A DNA stretch of 64,000 bases from Hybos culiciformis (Eukaryota > Arthropoda > Insecta > Diptera > Hybotidae). Every line of letters begins with the position of its first letter. Position 1 is the first letter of the stretch. The translations under genes and the position numbers were made by a program. Below the pieces are notes generated by a model. It was not told where the DNA came from, made no database searches, and saw only the letters and a list, made by a program, of their open reading frames with translations. Below are positions 1 to 14,399 of this stretch, one piece after another. The DNA is taken from assembly GCA_964007475.1 (NCBI GenBank), contig OZ023273.1:114127812-114191811 (forward strand), in the 5' to 3' direction.

Positions 1-290
1 CCGCATCTCAAAAATTAACTAATAATGCCATTTGAAAGGCAATTGAATGTAGATAATTTTGCGCCATATAATTTTATCTGTACGATAAGTGAAAGTGTCA
101 AAAATCGCCTTTGAAAGTCATAAAAAGAAGCGGTTCTAACCTATTTTTCAGCAGTTCTAAGCTATTCCTATGACTTTCAAAGACAATTTTTGACACTTTC
201 CCTTATCGTACAGATAAAATTATATGGCGCAAAATTATCTACATTCAATTGCCTTTCAAATGAGATTACTAGTTAATTTCTGAGACGCGG
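1..290. repeat. Palindromic MITE-like repeat
   Basis: Positions 1-125 are repeated in inverted orientation at about 165-290. Both ends read inward as CCGC-TCTCA-AAATTAACTA with small differences, and a unique centre of about 40 bases lies between the arms. Arms this long with a short loop fit a foldback MITE. The left flank is outside the window, so no target duplication can be checked and the element may extend further left. Confidence 0.75.
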
Positions 291-679
291 CATTGAAACA
301 GGCTGTACTCAGACAGTTCAAAAAATTGATATTATTTCTCAAAATTTAAATTTTGAAAAAAATAAAATTTTTCACAAAAAAACTTTTTTCATAGAGTACT
401 TTTAAATGACATCAAAAACTGGGAACATGTTGAACAAAAAATAAGAAACGAGCCCGTACGCAGACTTTTTCTACCTAGTGTATACCAAAAAAAATATTTA
501 CATAAATACTATGTTGATTTTATTCTATGCTGAATTTTTATTTGCACATTATACAATGTGCAATTTGATCTCGGTATACAAAAAAAATTGTATACTGTGT
601 TAATTTTTTTCTGGGTAGAGTTTTTTGTGAACAGTAGCACAATAGTCAATTTCGAATGGATTTGAATGTCCTTGACTAC

Positions 680-753
680 AAATCGCTTGGCGCCCTATTC
701 GTTAGGCGCCCTGTGCAAGTGCACATCATGCACATATAGCAGGACCGGCCCTG
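680..753. mobile_element. Possible hAT-type transposon end (fragment)
   Basis: A short GC-rich stretch stands out from AT-rich surroundings. It contains repeated GGCGCCCT, the palindromic words GTGCAAGTGCAC and ATGCACAT, and ends in GGACCGGCCCTG, which resembles the terminal GGGCCGGCCCTG of some hAT-type elements. No matching second end was found between 290 and 680, so this is at best one end of a decayed element. Confidence 0.3.
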
Positions 754-759
754 CCCGTA

Positions 760-3700
760 CCACATGTACGAGATACTATTTAAATATAATTAACCTATTT
801 GTCAGCGTTAAGGAAATAGTATATGTATGTATATAATGTCTTTGACAATATTAAATTTATTTCCAAAAGAAGCTTATGAAAATAATAAATTTTAGCAAAA
901 ATAATTATACCTAATTTTATTTTTATTTTATTTTTTCAATGCCACTACGCATGATAGTTGAATGTAATATGCAAATATATAATCAAGAGATAAAATTAAA
1001 ATTAAAAAAAACTAAATAATAAAAAAGAAAATTATCCATTTTTATTGTAGTAATGTATGTTGTTTGTTATATGTAGTTATAATTTCCCGCCAATTTTTTT
1101 TTTAAATAGTATTACTATAAATATAATGTGCATTTCCGTGCTTTTGAAAGCAATTTTTCATGGTTGTGTTCATGCTTAACTGAATATTTTATAGCCACTA
1201 TGTAGTTTTTTATTATGAGGACAAAATATAAAATTTTCCGTAAAAAAAAACGAAAGTAGTAAATTTGTTTTATTTTTTTATTTTTAGCAAAAAGTAAGTG
1301 TTTATAAATTTAATCAAGAAGCAGAAAAAAATGTAGTTTATTAAATGTATTGATTTGCTTTCCATAAATTACGTCTATTAATTGATTGATTTTATATATA
1401 TGATCAATAAGTTTATAGAATATTGTTAAATACTACGTTAGTTGTCATCAGGTATTTTTTAATAATTGTATATTTAAATTTTTCGTTACAAACATCTGTG
1501 CGCGGAACGACTAGTTCCATCTGATTTCAAATCTTATTATAAAGTGTTGAAAAAAAATTGAACTTTACATCACAATTCTTTTGATATTTACATATTAAAA
1601 GATAAGTGCGATAATTACTATTATGTTAAAATATAATTTTTTTTATCATTCGTCTATAAAATAAAAAAAAAATTTTGATGTGTTTATTTGATAGTAACAA
1701 AAAAGTGTAGTCAATGAATAGTTTATCAAAGTGGAACGGTATTTATAATTAAAGAAGAGTATGGGAAATACTAATACATTTTTGCATGCAACTAAAAATT
1801 GTATATCAAATATAATAATAATTTATTATTATATGATATACTGAAAAAAACTATAACAACCGACTATAAAGTTATAAATGAAACTGGAACATTCTGATCT
1901 CAGAATCTTGCATATATTATTAAATATATAATAACCCGTCCAAGTTATATATATATCAAATGAACTTCTGAAATGTTTACGACAAATATTGCTATAATCA
2001 TATGAACAGATACATATATTAAAAAGTATAAAGTTATCAGCTAATTTTCCTTGCTATTACAAAATAGCAAATTTTGATTACTATATATATAGTAAACAAT
2101 ATACAGAAAATATAGCTGCCCCAGCTATCTGTTTTTTCAGTGTACAAACATAATAATCATTTTCTCTCAGTAATTATATTTTGACATAAAAATTTTTTAT
2201 AAAATGCATATAATGCAAAGTTCAAACAAATTTGACAATTGGAATAAGTACTCTCATAGTTAATCATTAGCAAGGCAGAGATCAGAAAGTGATGAATATA
2301 ATCAAATATAGTTACATAATTTTGGTGGAGGTCCTCCACAGTCTATCATTATTGTAAAATGAAGGTAACTGATGCTAGACGAATTTTTAGTATATTTCAA
2401 TTCGAATAAAAAAATTAGAATAAAAAAATTAGCAACGACTATAGTTATGGTACAATTTTTGTACTCAACAATTTGAAACTACAAAAATTGGTTAAATAAA
2501 TTAAATAATCAATTCTTTGTTTAATTTAGTAGTTTACTGTGGTTAATAATATTAATCAGAATACCTGTTGGTAAAAGGTGGGATACCCCTTTGCCTGAAA
2601 AGCTATTATGATTTTCTTGTTCAAAAGCTTTTTTTTATGCTCATTGTATGAATTCATTTATTAAGTTGTTTTATGTTTGTGGCGGCAAAACTGATTATAT
2701 CATAACTAAACAGCATAATTTTAAATAGATTTTTCATAAATAAAAAAATATATAAAAAAATTTTTTTTTTTCATTTATTTTAAAATTAAAATTTTGTTAT
2801 TTTAACCATAAATTGAAAGCTAGTCGGTCGCATTTTTCTAATTTTGTGCGTTAAATAAATTAAAAAAAAAAAAATATTATTTAAAAAAAAAAAAATCAAA
2901 TCTTAAGAACTGGAAATTTTTTTTTATATATAAATTTTTCTTTATACATGAGAATTTTGTCAATTAATTAAATAAATAAATAAATAATATTATAACAAGA
3001 AAATACAAAGTTTAATTACAAATTTTAAAGTTAAATAATTTTATTTAACTAGTAAAATTCAATATATTTATATATATTGTGAAATTTTCTTATTAATTTT
3101 GCAAATAATTTTTTTTTTTTTTCATTTATATAAAGAAATTGTGAATTTACAAGGAAAACACACTACTATGTGCAAAGTTTTGCAAAATTTTATTCACTTT
3201 AAAAATATATAAAATTGTTTTGAAACAGTGTAATTTTAGCTTTTTAAAGAATAACAACAGAGAAATAAAACTTGTTAAAAAAAATAATATTAATTAATTA
3301 AAAACTAAATATGAAATTTATATTGATGCTGAATTGATATTTTTAAATAATAAATTTATATGAATTTAAATAGGTAATATTAACTTTTTATTTTAACAAT
3401 ATTAAAACAATATACAAAATATAAAAAAATATTTAAAATTTTTTTAAAATATTTTTAAAAATAATATTGCTACATCATTTATTAATCCCCAAGATTCGTA
3501 AAGGTCGTTGTAATCATTAAAGGTCTTATCTGCAAAAAATTTGCTTTGTGAATTAAATCGATCCAAAAAACGTCAAAATCATAGAGTTAAGAATACTTCC
3601 TTATATAATGTATATGAAAGAACATTTTTCCTGAATCATCCTTATAGAAAAAAAAATTAAGTTTATTTTATATCTATGTATAATATAATTATGAAGAATA

Positions 3701-6700
3701 AAGTAAATTTAATGATATAATGTCAAAAATAATGCGGTTTAAAACCTGAAAAAAAAAAAAACATAGGAAATTTTCTTTTAATTTAATTTTTTTTTTTTAA
3801 ATATTGCCTGAAAATAAAATTTCTTTATAATAAATTTTTAATAAAAAATTTAATATACACAATCACGTTTAGAGTTTTGTTTTTGTTTTTTTTTTTTACG
3901 ATAAAATATTTCTTCAACTAAACAGCTGTTCATTTCATTTTTATATATAAATTAAAGGGTTAATCATTGTTTTTGTTTTTATTATTTATTTTTTTTCTCA
4001 ACAAACAAAAAATAAAAATAATTGCATTTTTCTACAAAAAAAAAAAAAAAAAAACTTGAAATTTCTTCAGGTTTTATTAAATATAAAAGAAAAAAAAAAA
4101 GAGTTAAATAATCATGTGTGAAATGTAAGTTTGTGACGTCATAAACTAGTTCACGTACATAATATTTTATATAGAAAATTATGTGTGTATATATATAAAA
4201 ATCATAAGAAAAATTGTATATTTTGTGCTTTATCGGTTTTTTTTTTTTGGTATTAAATGAGATAAATTTTTTTTTTTTAGGTCGTTATAAATTATAATTT
4301 GAAAAAAAAATAAAAAAAAATAAATAATAATAAATTTTTTTATTTATTTTTTTTTGTTTATATACACACAAATTATTTTTTCTTTAAGCTTTAAGGTATG
4401 ATGGGTAAAGTTTTCCTATATAAATAAAAAAATGTTCAAACATAGAAGAGTTGAAAGAGATCTGTCGCAAGAATCAATCATTATAAATTATTTAAGTTTT
4501 AAAATTTATTTAGTGAAAGTATGAAAATATTTCAAAAAACTTTACAAACTAATCTATATATCTATATATATTATTTTGTAATATTTCCTTTTAAGATGCG
4601 ATAATTATTCATTAAACAACCTTAACAATAATAGTCATTTAGATAAATTACATTAAAAAAAAATTAACAAATTTTTCTATACACATAATTGAATTGAACC
4701 TCAAAAAAAAAAATGTATTCACCATTGGAATATATAATATGTAACAAAATGTCTATAGTTTATTTGTAAACCAAATTTTTGATAATATTAATCCTTGACC
4801 TGTAGTGTTATTATATAGCAAACTAAAATGTCACAAAATCTAACATTTCCATTCAGTTTTTTTTTTTTTTTGATAGAATGAAATATTTATTAATTGAAAA
4901 TAAAAAAAATTGCAATTCTATGTAAATAAAAGTGTAAAATATTTTTTTGCTGTTAAGATTAAGCAGACTCTGATAGTACTTGGATATACGATTTTTCTAA
5001 TATCTTTCTAAATTTTCATTTAATTTTGATTTATATATAAAACAGCAAAATTAAAATTATATTTAGAAATTAGAATTATATTTAAGCTGGATATTTTCTG
5101 TGAAAGCCTTATATAACCTTTGGACACATTGAGTGGAAAAATAATAGAACTTACATAATGTTTCGATTATTTTTATACCAATATGTTTTTACCAAATTAA
5201 TATAAATTTTGACATTTTTTTGGTATGGTAATATTTAATAATTAATTGAAAATAATATTGTATATTATTAATTTCATTTAGATTTATTGACCCAATTAGT
5301 TTTTTTGCAATTGGAAACCAAAACATAGGAAAAAAAAAACTGACAATTTATTTTTGTTTTTTTAATCATGCAAAATATAATAACCTTCAGTTTAATATAA
5401 CAAAAAAAATTCATAATCTTGCTTAAATCCTATTATGGTAAAAATTTGCAAAAAAATAAAAACCTTACCTACTATTTATAATATAGTTATTTCAACATTA
5501 TGTAGATTTTATACAGAAAAACCTTAAATGTCCATCTGAAAAAGTTGGCAAATTTATCATTTCAATATTATTAAATAAAAAAAAAAAAAACAAAAAATTT
5601 AAATTATGTTAAAAAAATTAATTTTAAATCGTTCTTTGGAACACTATATACTGAAAATTTATGTACAAACGATAAAATTATATATTAAATCATTATAAAC
5701 ATAATATTATTTATGTTAAGATCACGTAAACATTTTTGACTGCTGCCGCCGGTGATTGGAATATGAAAGAAAAAAATAAAAATCTTCTTCATTTTTTTTT
5801 TGTTTTTAACTTTTTGATTGTCCACTCTTTATTGATTAAAAAAAAAAATAAACCATAATTTATAGATAAATTTATTATGATGAATTATTATTATTATTTT
5901 ATGGTTGTCGTATGCTTTAATTTATTTTAAACGATTGAAAATTATGCAATTTCGAATTTAATCTTGACCCTGAAATAAAAAATATATCGGCTCTGTATAG
6001 AAGAGAAGCTATTTAACTATAAAAATAGCACAAAACTAAAAAAAAAAATGTTTTTTTTCTTTGTTTCTTTGGGAGTGCACGAGACTTAAATATTAAAATA
6101 TAAATTAAAAATATAAATACATTTTTGATATTTTTAATTCATTGCTTTATTTATGCTTCTTTGTTTGATTTTATTGAATTTGAATATTAATTTTCTACCC
6201 TAGTCACCACAACTTCCTTGGAATATAAAACAAAAGCTTTGAAGTTTTATTCTAGCATTTATTTTTATATATAGAAAATTTAGTGGCCAAATTTGTCAAA
6301 CATTTTCTTTTTTCAAATTATTATCATACAATCCATTACATAATTTCACACTAATGTTGACAAAAAAAAAAGAGTTATATTTTAATTATAAGTACATTTT
6401 GAGGTTAATGTTCTTCTTTATACAGAAAGTATGTATATAGCAACTCTAAATAATATGCGAAGAATTAATTTTTGCATATTAAATCAAAATTTAATAAAAA
6501 TTCATAATATTGTCATATGATTTATGTATATGTTTGAAATATTTTTTTTTTTTGCTTTTGTCAGCAAAAAGTCAACATCATCATTACATAAAAATATACT
6601 TATTACATTAAAATTTTCTTTTATTTTCATTTTTACTTTTTATATATTTTTCTTCTTTTTTTTTTTGTCAATAAGAATTTTATTACATCAATAATTTTTA

Positions 6701-8500
6701 TCAATATTAGCAAAAAGAAATAATGGATTTAAAAAAAAAATTATTTATTTTTTTCTCTTTAATATAGAAAAATTGGAACAAAAATCTATTATAATTTTGT
6801 ATCAATTGATATATGAATTTATGATAATATCATTTTTGTTTTAGTTTCTTTTATCTACTAAAGTGATTTTGTTTATTATTAGATTTGTTTATCAATTTGT
6901 ATCAAGTGTCATTTAAAATTTACTAATTAAGCTTTAATTATCTTGATTTTAAATATTTCGAAATGAAATTTATTTTAATTTTTAGTATATATATACCATT
7001 ATTGCCTACAAAATGTGCTTTCATATGATATCCTAAAAGTATGCAATACATGAGATTGAAAAAAAAATTATTTTTGAGTATTAGTTTCAAGTCTTATTTT
7101 GATCTCTAGACTGCACCTTCATGTGCCATTTACATTTTTCTCGTACTAAATAAGGTCAAAAAGGCCTAACGGACATCGATGATAAAATGTTTTAAGATCT
7201 GTAATTGTGATGAAAGATGTACTCGTTTTTGATATAATACATTATTATAACCATATAAAGAAAAATTCTAGAAAAATTCAAAATTTTTACCAATTCAGAT
7301 ATTAAGATTAAAAACACACAAAAAACGTACATTGTAGCTTTTTAAAGCTGTTATCAAGAAGAACATTTTTTGTCTATAATATTATTTTACACAAAGAAAA
7401 AAAAGTCCACACAATATTTTGCTTTTTAATTTTGACATAATATCGTATAAAAACATTACATAATAAAATAATATTAAAATGGCATTCTTTTCTTTTCAAG
7501 TTTCGAAATAATAATATTTTTGTTAAAAAAGGAAATGACTTTTATATATTTCTCGTACTGATTTTGTTACAGTACAGTAAAATATAACAAACGCAAATAA
7601 TATATACAATATTATAATATAATATTTTATCTTTTTCCCATACATAATAATATTGTAATAAAAAATAAATAAATAAATAAAAACTTTTAATGATAATAAT
7701 GAAAAGATAGATAGAGTCAAAAGAGCATAAAATTATTAATAATAAATATGGTTTCGGAAGAAATTATTGATATTACATTTTTTATGTGCGTACAAGCAGT
7801 ATAACGTACATTATACTTTTATATAACAACAATATATCTGCCATAATAATAATATACATAATATATGTATATAATATAACCATGAATTGAATGTTTATCT
7901 TTTTTTATTTCAAAAATTTAAGTTCATGTATATGTAGAAATATGTATTAATGAGGAAAAAATATGAAAAAAAAATGCTTATCATTTTATTTATTATTGTT
8001 TCTTGCGGAATTTTATTTGGCTTTCTTCAAATATAAACATAAATCAATTATAACTATTGAGAAGTCTCTCATAATGATTATCATTTTGACGTTTTCGAAA
8101 GTATAAAAGCAATTCATTTTTACTCTTAAAATTAGGAAATACAAATTATTTTCATATAAACAAAAAAAAAACTTAAAGTATATCTGGTCTATTTCTGGAA
8201 AATGTATATATTATTGGTCAATTGTTAGCAATAATCGTAAAAAAAAAAACCTTGTGAATCATCTTGATGAATGGTTAATAGCAATACGCTATTAGCTATA
8301 ATACGCTGTAAAATAAAAGTTATGAAATCCAAATTAGTGATTTAAAACAAGAAAAATACTTTTAGTTTAAATTGTGTCACTCGTAATACTACCAATTAGT
8401 GTTTGTTCCATACTCGAGAAAATCTCGGGATCGTTTCGGGTCTCAAAAATGTTAACAAACCTCATTAAACTATATAAATGAATTCTTCGATTTGTGATTT
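760..8500. other. AT-rich intergenic region, no gene seen
   Basis: About 7.7 kb of very AT-rich DNA dominated by A and T homopolymers and TATA-type runs. Short open frames occur on both strands (for example minus strand at 2157-2339 and 7523-7720), but they have no recognisable motif, lie in low-complexity sequence and show no exon structure. No receptor terminal exon of the kind found from 8503 onward was seen here. Confidence 0.6.
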
Positions 8501-8502
8501 AT

Positions 8503-10040
8503 TCAAAATTCAAGTTCATTTATTAGTTGCATAGCTGAAAGGGTTGCCGATATTGAAAATGATGAAGAAATTATTACAAAAACAATCTTTTTTGTAACCG
8601 TGAATAGACCATACAATGAGTTGTCAATTTTTTTTATTTTCATTCTCATTATAAACTGCTGAATCTAAGAAAGAAAATTTAGAAAAATATTTTTATTGAA
8701 ATTTATACAGTTGTCCAATTTTATTTATTATTTTCAACATTGTCTTAAAATAAACGGCTAAGAGTAATGTTCAGTGTATACACTTGATATTAGGCCCTTT
8801 ATTTCAAACAAATATATTGGAAAAAAGCATAAAAAATCATGACAAAATGACAAAAAAAAAAGTTCATTGTAAATAAAATAAAGTAGAAATAATTACTTCG
8901 TTTTTAGGGCTCAAAAGATAGTTCAAAACCTGTAAAAAACCCTAGATAATTTGATAACTTAAAATTAATCTGTCTTACCTTAAAACCAAGTAGATTTTCT
9001 AAAATTGTCAAATGCATATCAAGTCGCAAAACTGTTAACAAATCATTATGCATTTCAATTGCAAAAGCTATACTTAGTAAGAAAAACAGTACTTGAATAA
9101 TTTTAAAATTTATGTCAATTTGTGCGATCCATCGAAATTTTGACTTATTCCTCTGGAAGTCTATTAAATTAAGCCAATACTTTAAAAAAATTGTGTAACA
9201 CAAAAAAATAAAACAAAAAATAATTAATTTCAAGTGATTCTTTAATTGATTTAACACTTCGAAAATTTCTACATACATTTTTGAAAAACGATTAAATAAA
9301 TAACACTGATTTTGAATAAATTTTAAATGATTCAATGATTTGCCAGAACCAATTTTTAATTCGGAAGTGCTTAATAGATTTTTTAAAAATACTTTCAATG
9401 ATTTGAAAAATAATCCAAAAACAATAAAGCCCAGTGAGTACAGAATTATCAAATGAGCAATAACTAAGCTTGTTAATATTTGAAGAATACAATTTATCCA
9501 TGTTTTTATTGACATATCGAACCTGTTATTAATAATGTAAATAATTGCAGGATCATAGAAAATTTTCATTGACACACATAATATTAAAAGAATTTCTGTT
9601 AAATCAATAAGAACTACAGAAATTTTATTTAATTTTTTAAAAATTCTTAGAAGTCGTAGAAAAATATTCGTAAAAATTTTATCAGTGAAAATTTGATGAA
9701 AAAATATGTAAAATATGCAAAACAGTGGAATAGCATCAACAAATACCCGAAAAATATTATACCAAATATTTATAACATTTAATATAAAAGGTTTAAAAAA
9801 TTTAAAATACAGCTGTAAAATAACATCAATAATGGTCAAAAATAATTTAATGACTTTGGTAATTGTAATATGTTTTTTTTGATAATAAACAATATTAAAA
9901 TTTTTAAATGTGAATGGAAAATTAAAAAGTCGTACTACTTTGCAGTTGAAAAATAAACATTTCAAAATAATAAGAAAAATATAATTAAATAATTTTATCT
10001 TCATGTGAATGTCGGCCAGTTTTAATATCCTAAAATGCAC
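8503..10040 (-). CDS. Gustatory receptor-like protein GrL1
   Basis: Predicted insect chemoreceptor of the gustatory receptor type (7tm_7 family), a plasma-membrane ligand-gated channel subunit. Exon 1 runs from 10040 to 8979 (354 codons) and ends at donor AAG|GTAAGA. Exon 2 runs from 8664 to 8503 (53 codons plus stop) after acceptor TTAG. The intron is phase 0 and 314 bp, giving about 407 residues, the usual size for the family. A second in-frame Met at residue 13 could be the true start. Several hydrophobic helices are visible, and the N-terminal RLFNFPFTFKNFNI resembles the family N-terminus. The terminal exon carries GLFTVTKK and a last helix, in the position where gustatory receptors have TYhhhhhQF, but that motif reads ATLSAMQLI here. 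It is the most divergent member of the cluster and no close copy lies in the window. Frame and splice sites were read directly; family and function are inferred. Confidence 0.75.
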
Positions 10041-10951
10041 TAAGCAAACAAAAATATAAGAAATTTGTTTTTTTTTTGGTATATAAACTTTTTAAAAATC
10101 AATTAATAAATATTAGACGAGACATGCTTGAAAAACTTTGTGAATGGTATTGATAAAATGTTATGCAATGATAATAATTGAATAAAATAAAGTCTGGTCA
10201 GCAATTCTAACAGTTTCAAAAATAAATACATGATAATAGATGATTTTAAAATTAAATTTTGATTCGAAAATTGAAGTAGTAAGTAACAACAATTTATAGA
10301 ATTGAAAATCAAAATGAAAAAGATTATAAGATTATAATACTGGGATTTCTTTTACACAATTTTCTGAGGATAATATTATGAATTATACACATCTTAAATC
10401 TAATGATTATTGGGTTGGATAAAGTATATTTGTTTTTCCAAAAAAAAAATTATAATTTTCTAATAACTATTATGGTATTATAAATTATTCAGTGAAAAAT
10501 ATTACGGAGGTGCGCAATTATGCATATACTTTTAACGTGAAAAAAACGGGTCAAACATAAAGCTGTTCTAAATAAATGTAATTATATTTTCTTAAGGAAT
10601 TCACATTGAAAATGAAAAGAAACGAAATTTATTTTCTATTTGAGAAATTATACGTCAAGTCAAGGATAAATAAGTCTACCATGAAATGTACTTACTTTCT
10701 GAGATGTACTTACTTTGTTATGACAATTTTAATTAAACAAAAATTATGTACCTATTTCAATTAAAGTGCTTGGAAAAATAAGTATATAAAACTAAATATT
10801 AAATAAAATAAATACATTTTTATTTGATTAGTTTCTTGAATATTAAATATTGAATTCTCTTAATAACTCCCTTAAATATTGTGTCTTTAATTTAATCCTA
10901 GCTTTCAGATGCTATTATTACATTATGGTTATTCTTCCATTGGACAATTAT
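10041..10951. other. Spacer between GrL1 and GrL2
   Basis: AT-rich spacer of about 0.9 kb that includes presumptive upstream DNA of GrL1 and downstream DNA of GrL2. A short minus-strand open frame at 10103-10312 has no receptor motif and no splice-linked partner. Nothing else supportable was seen. Confidence 0.5.
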
Positions 10952-12378
10952 TTATTGAACATCATTTTGAATTGTATGTAACATTCCCATAGTACATCCA
11001 TGATCCAATGTTGTGTAAATCAACTTAAGAATTATTATTTTTTTTATTGACAACATTTTATACACTTTTAAATTGGTTCTAAATATTTTGGTATCCATAA
11101 TCACATTTTTTTGCTACAAAAATTTTTTTTATTAGAAATAATCTTAAATAAATTCAAATATCGTATTGTTATAAAATACACTGTACTATTTATACTACAA
11201 CCCAAATTTTGATAAGAAATTTTCGGGAAAAATTATATGAATAATAATATTTAGAGGAAAATTGTGATTTAAGATTTTGGCCCACAAAATTTGAAAACAA
11301 GGTTAAAAAAAATAATAAAAACACTTGAGTATTTATAAGAACTTACCATTCTTTCTAAAATTTCATCTAAAAATTCTATTGAAATATCAATTCGAATATT
11401 ATTTTCAATTTTCTTTAAATGTTCAAAACAGTTATTAATACAAAGTATTAATAATAAAGTTTCTATAAATTTAATTAACATATTTTCATCAATTGCAAGA
11501 CTACCATCTCTATTCACAGTCATAAAAATAAAATTTACAAAATAAATTAAATTTATAAAATTCGAAATTAGCGATACAATTACAATGAATTGTAGAATTT
11601 TTGATAATTTATTAAAAATCTTTATAAGATTTAAATAAAATATTGATATTTTAATTAATTTCTTTCGTAATTTTTTAACAATATCATAATAAATAGAAAT
11701 TTTTGAAAATTTTTCTAAATTTTCGATATCATTTTGAATTTTTATGAAATAAATTTTTAATGTTTCACATGAAATTGAAATCAGTAGGAATTCAATTGAA
11801 TAAGAAATTATAGTACAAGTTAATATTAAATCAGCACCATAAATAATTCTTAAAAATCGATTTAATGTAAATTGTTTTGTTAAAAGATTAGGTCTTTCAA
11901 ATGTCATATCGTTTAACAATCGACTAAATAAAATAAAATAAAATTGTAACATAATTACTTCATAATTTCTAAATATTTTTTTAAACTTAACTCTTGTAAA
12001 TCTATATAATTTTTTATATAACTTAAGAGATTTCTTAATAACATTTCCTTCCCCATGACTTATAAAAATTTGATGTACTAATATTATCACAGTGATTAAA
12101 GTTATTTTAAATATGTAAAATAATCCGGCTACTCTCATAAATTTTGAATCTTTAATTGGTTCTGTACTATTTACTAAATGATTACTAAACTCCGCGATAT
12201 ATAAATATATTAAATATATAATTAATATTATTTTTAATGCATAATTAAATAAATTATTCGACTTTATATCGAATTTTTTAAAATTTAATGAAAATGGAAA
12301 ATTTCCAAATATTTTTAGAATTAAATACAGAGTTTTTGAAAATAATATAAAAATTTTGAAACGTATTTCGTCCGACAT
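10952..12378 (-). CDS. Gustatory receptor-like protein GrL2
   Basis: Predicted gustatory receptor-type chemoreceptor. Exon 1 runs from 12378 to 11347 (344 codons) and ends ATG|GTAAGT, a strong donor. Exon 2 runs from 11113 to 10952 (53 codons plus stop) after acceptor TGTAG. The phase-0 intron is 233 bp. Total about 397 residues. The N-terminus LKIFGNFPFSLNFKK matches the G-x-x-PF pattern common near the first helix of gustatory receptors. Hydrophobic segments lie near residues 48-65, 85-105, 185-205, 260-290 and 305-320, with the last in exon 2. The terminal exon reads KVYKMLSIKKIIILKLIYTT and ends with CTMGMLHTIQ, a degenerate version of TYhhhhhQF. It shares exon layout with its neighbours but is only distantly similar in sequence. 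No block duplication was seen. Confidence 0.78.
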
Positions 12379-13023
12379 TATTGAGCAGACAATTATTATT
12401 CATATAATGTTTTAATTTAAGTTTCGACTAAACATATATTAATATGAAAAATATATATATAAATTCTATTTTTTTTTCATTTGAAATAAAGTTTACTTAA
12501 AATGATTAAAAAGACATCAAACATTATATTATAAGGTATTTTGTGTAATAATTTTGTTTTTTGTTTAAATTATATGATTATATAGCTTACATTTTATGTT
12601 ATTAATGTAATAATGATTGATTAAATGAAAAATATTTTATTAAAACTATGTTAGTATTTATGTAAAAAACTTGTATTCTATTTCTGAAATTAAAATTAAA
12701 TAGTCAAAAAAGATTTAATTTACATTTCATCTGGAAGAGCACGAATTTTTCATTCTGATAGTTTATCAGTCTGAAACTATTGTGCATATTTAAGTGAATT
12801 TTATTTGCTCAGAAAATTTATTAAAAGTATCTGTTAACACCATAAGCCACGAGAATCTAAACTTATAAGCTTTCATCACAGTAGCTAGCAAAAGTCGCGT
12901 CTTTGTATAAAAAATCGTTATTCATTAGTTTTTTTTATTCTAAAACAGCTTTTATTAATTTTTTACATTAATGAACATAAATTATATATAATACAGTATT
13001 TGTATTTTGATTTTAAATTTCTA
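12379..13023. other. Spacer between GrL2 and GrL3
   Basis: AT-rich spacer with no open frame of interest. It should contain the promoter of GrL2 and the 3' untranslated region of GrL3, but no motif stands out. Confidence 0.45.
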
Positions 13024-14392
13024 CTAATATTTAGATAATTTATCAGATCCAGAAAGCTTTAAAAGTGCCAGTGTTGTTCCTTGTTTTAAAGTTGAAGAAG
13101 CAATCATCAATATAACTATTGTCCTAGTTGTAAATAGACCATAAATGTTATCTTTTATTCTCAAAATTTTCGTTGTTCTCAAGAGTTCTTCAAACTAAAA
13201 CCAAAAAAAAATTAATTTTTAAAGTATATATCATTATATTTTTTTTATTAACATAAACATTATTTTAAAACTGTTAAATTACTGAAATTTTTGGACAAAC
13301 ATCCGAAAACTTATTAATGCTTCTCCACTTTTGTACATATTTTACGAAATCATAGCTTAATAGAGGTATATATAAATTTATAATTACCATCCTATTTATA
13401 TAGTTTTTATCGTCAACATTAATAATATCAATTTCAATACAATATATGAATAAGTCACATTTCTTTACAGATAAATTATTACAAATTATTAGAATTGTAA
13501 TTTGACAGAAATAAGAAACTGCTTCAAATATATAATATGAACATAAATAAGGTTGTTGAGTTAAAATCATCAAATAATGATATATTAAAAGAAAATAACA
13601 AGAAATTAATACGCTTAAAAACATAAATTCAAATATTAAATTTAATCTATTATAAATTTTAACAATTTTTTTAAATGATTTTATAATACTTTCCATCGTA
13701 TTCAAATATTTATCAATATTTCTATGATAATCGATTTTACTAGTTTTTAATGTGTTTTGAAAGTCTTGAAAATATGTTTTCAAACTATCAAAGAGGATCC
13801 CAATGAAGAGATAACCAAATGAACTTAAAGTTAAAGAAATTGATAAAATTATATCTGTATTAAAAATTTCAGAAAATATTAGTTTAATATAATGAAAATT
13901 TTTAAAATCTTTTAAAAATTTTATAGCAGTAGAAATTTGAAAATATTTAAATGTAATAAAAATTTGTATCAAAATTAATAAAATTGTCTTCCAATCAATT
14001 ACATTTTCAAAATTATTTGTTAATATTTTTAAATTTCTGTAAATATTCAAAAAAATTTTTAAACACTTAATTATTTTTTGAATGGTTAAAATTTGAAAAA
14101 ATAAAATAAATGTCACACATAAACATGGAACAATTGTATTAAACATTAGAAAGAAATTTATTACATTTATTTTTTCAACAAAATCTATAATAATTATAAT
14201 GTGGTGAATTAAATTTAATCCAATTAAAATTTTCATAAATATTATAACGCTTAATAAAACCTTGTTATACGGTTTAATAACTAATTTTTTAAAATCAATA
14301 CTTAATGAACAAAATGTAAAAATTTTTGAAAAATAATAATAAAAATAAAATAAAAATATAAAAATTTTAAATTGATTTTGTTTCGAGAGCAT
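13024..14392 (-). CDS. Gustatory receptor-like protein GrL3
   Basis: Predicted gustatory receptor-type chemoreceptor and the best-preserved member of one of the two repeated types. Exon 1 runs from 14392 to 13388 (335 codons), starts MLSKQNQFKIFIFLFYFYYY and ends ATG|GTAATT. Exon 2 runs from 13194 to 13024 (56 codons plus stop) and starts FEELLRTTKILRI. The phase-0 intron is only 193 bp. Total about 391 residues. Conserved internal stretches shared with GrL4-10 include SFGYLFIGILFDSL and YFCQITILIICNNL. The terminal exon reads YGLFTTRTIVILMIASSTL and then TTLALLKLS in place of TYhhhhhQF. Its decayed paralogs are GrL7 and short fragments near 22444, 27742, 32310, 42824 and 56370. It is open with no defect seen. 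Confidence 0.82.
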
Positions 14393-14399
14393 TTTAATA

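Noticed and set aside
2157..2339. Minus-strand 60-codon frame in the left spacer
   Set aside because: It starts at GTG, has no motif, no splice partner and no paralog in the window.
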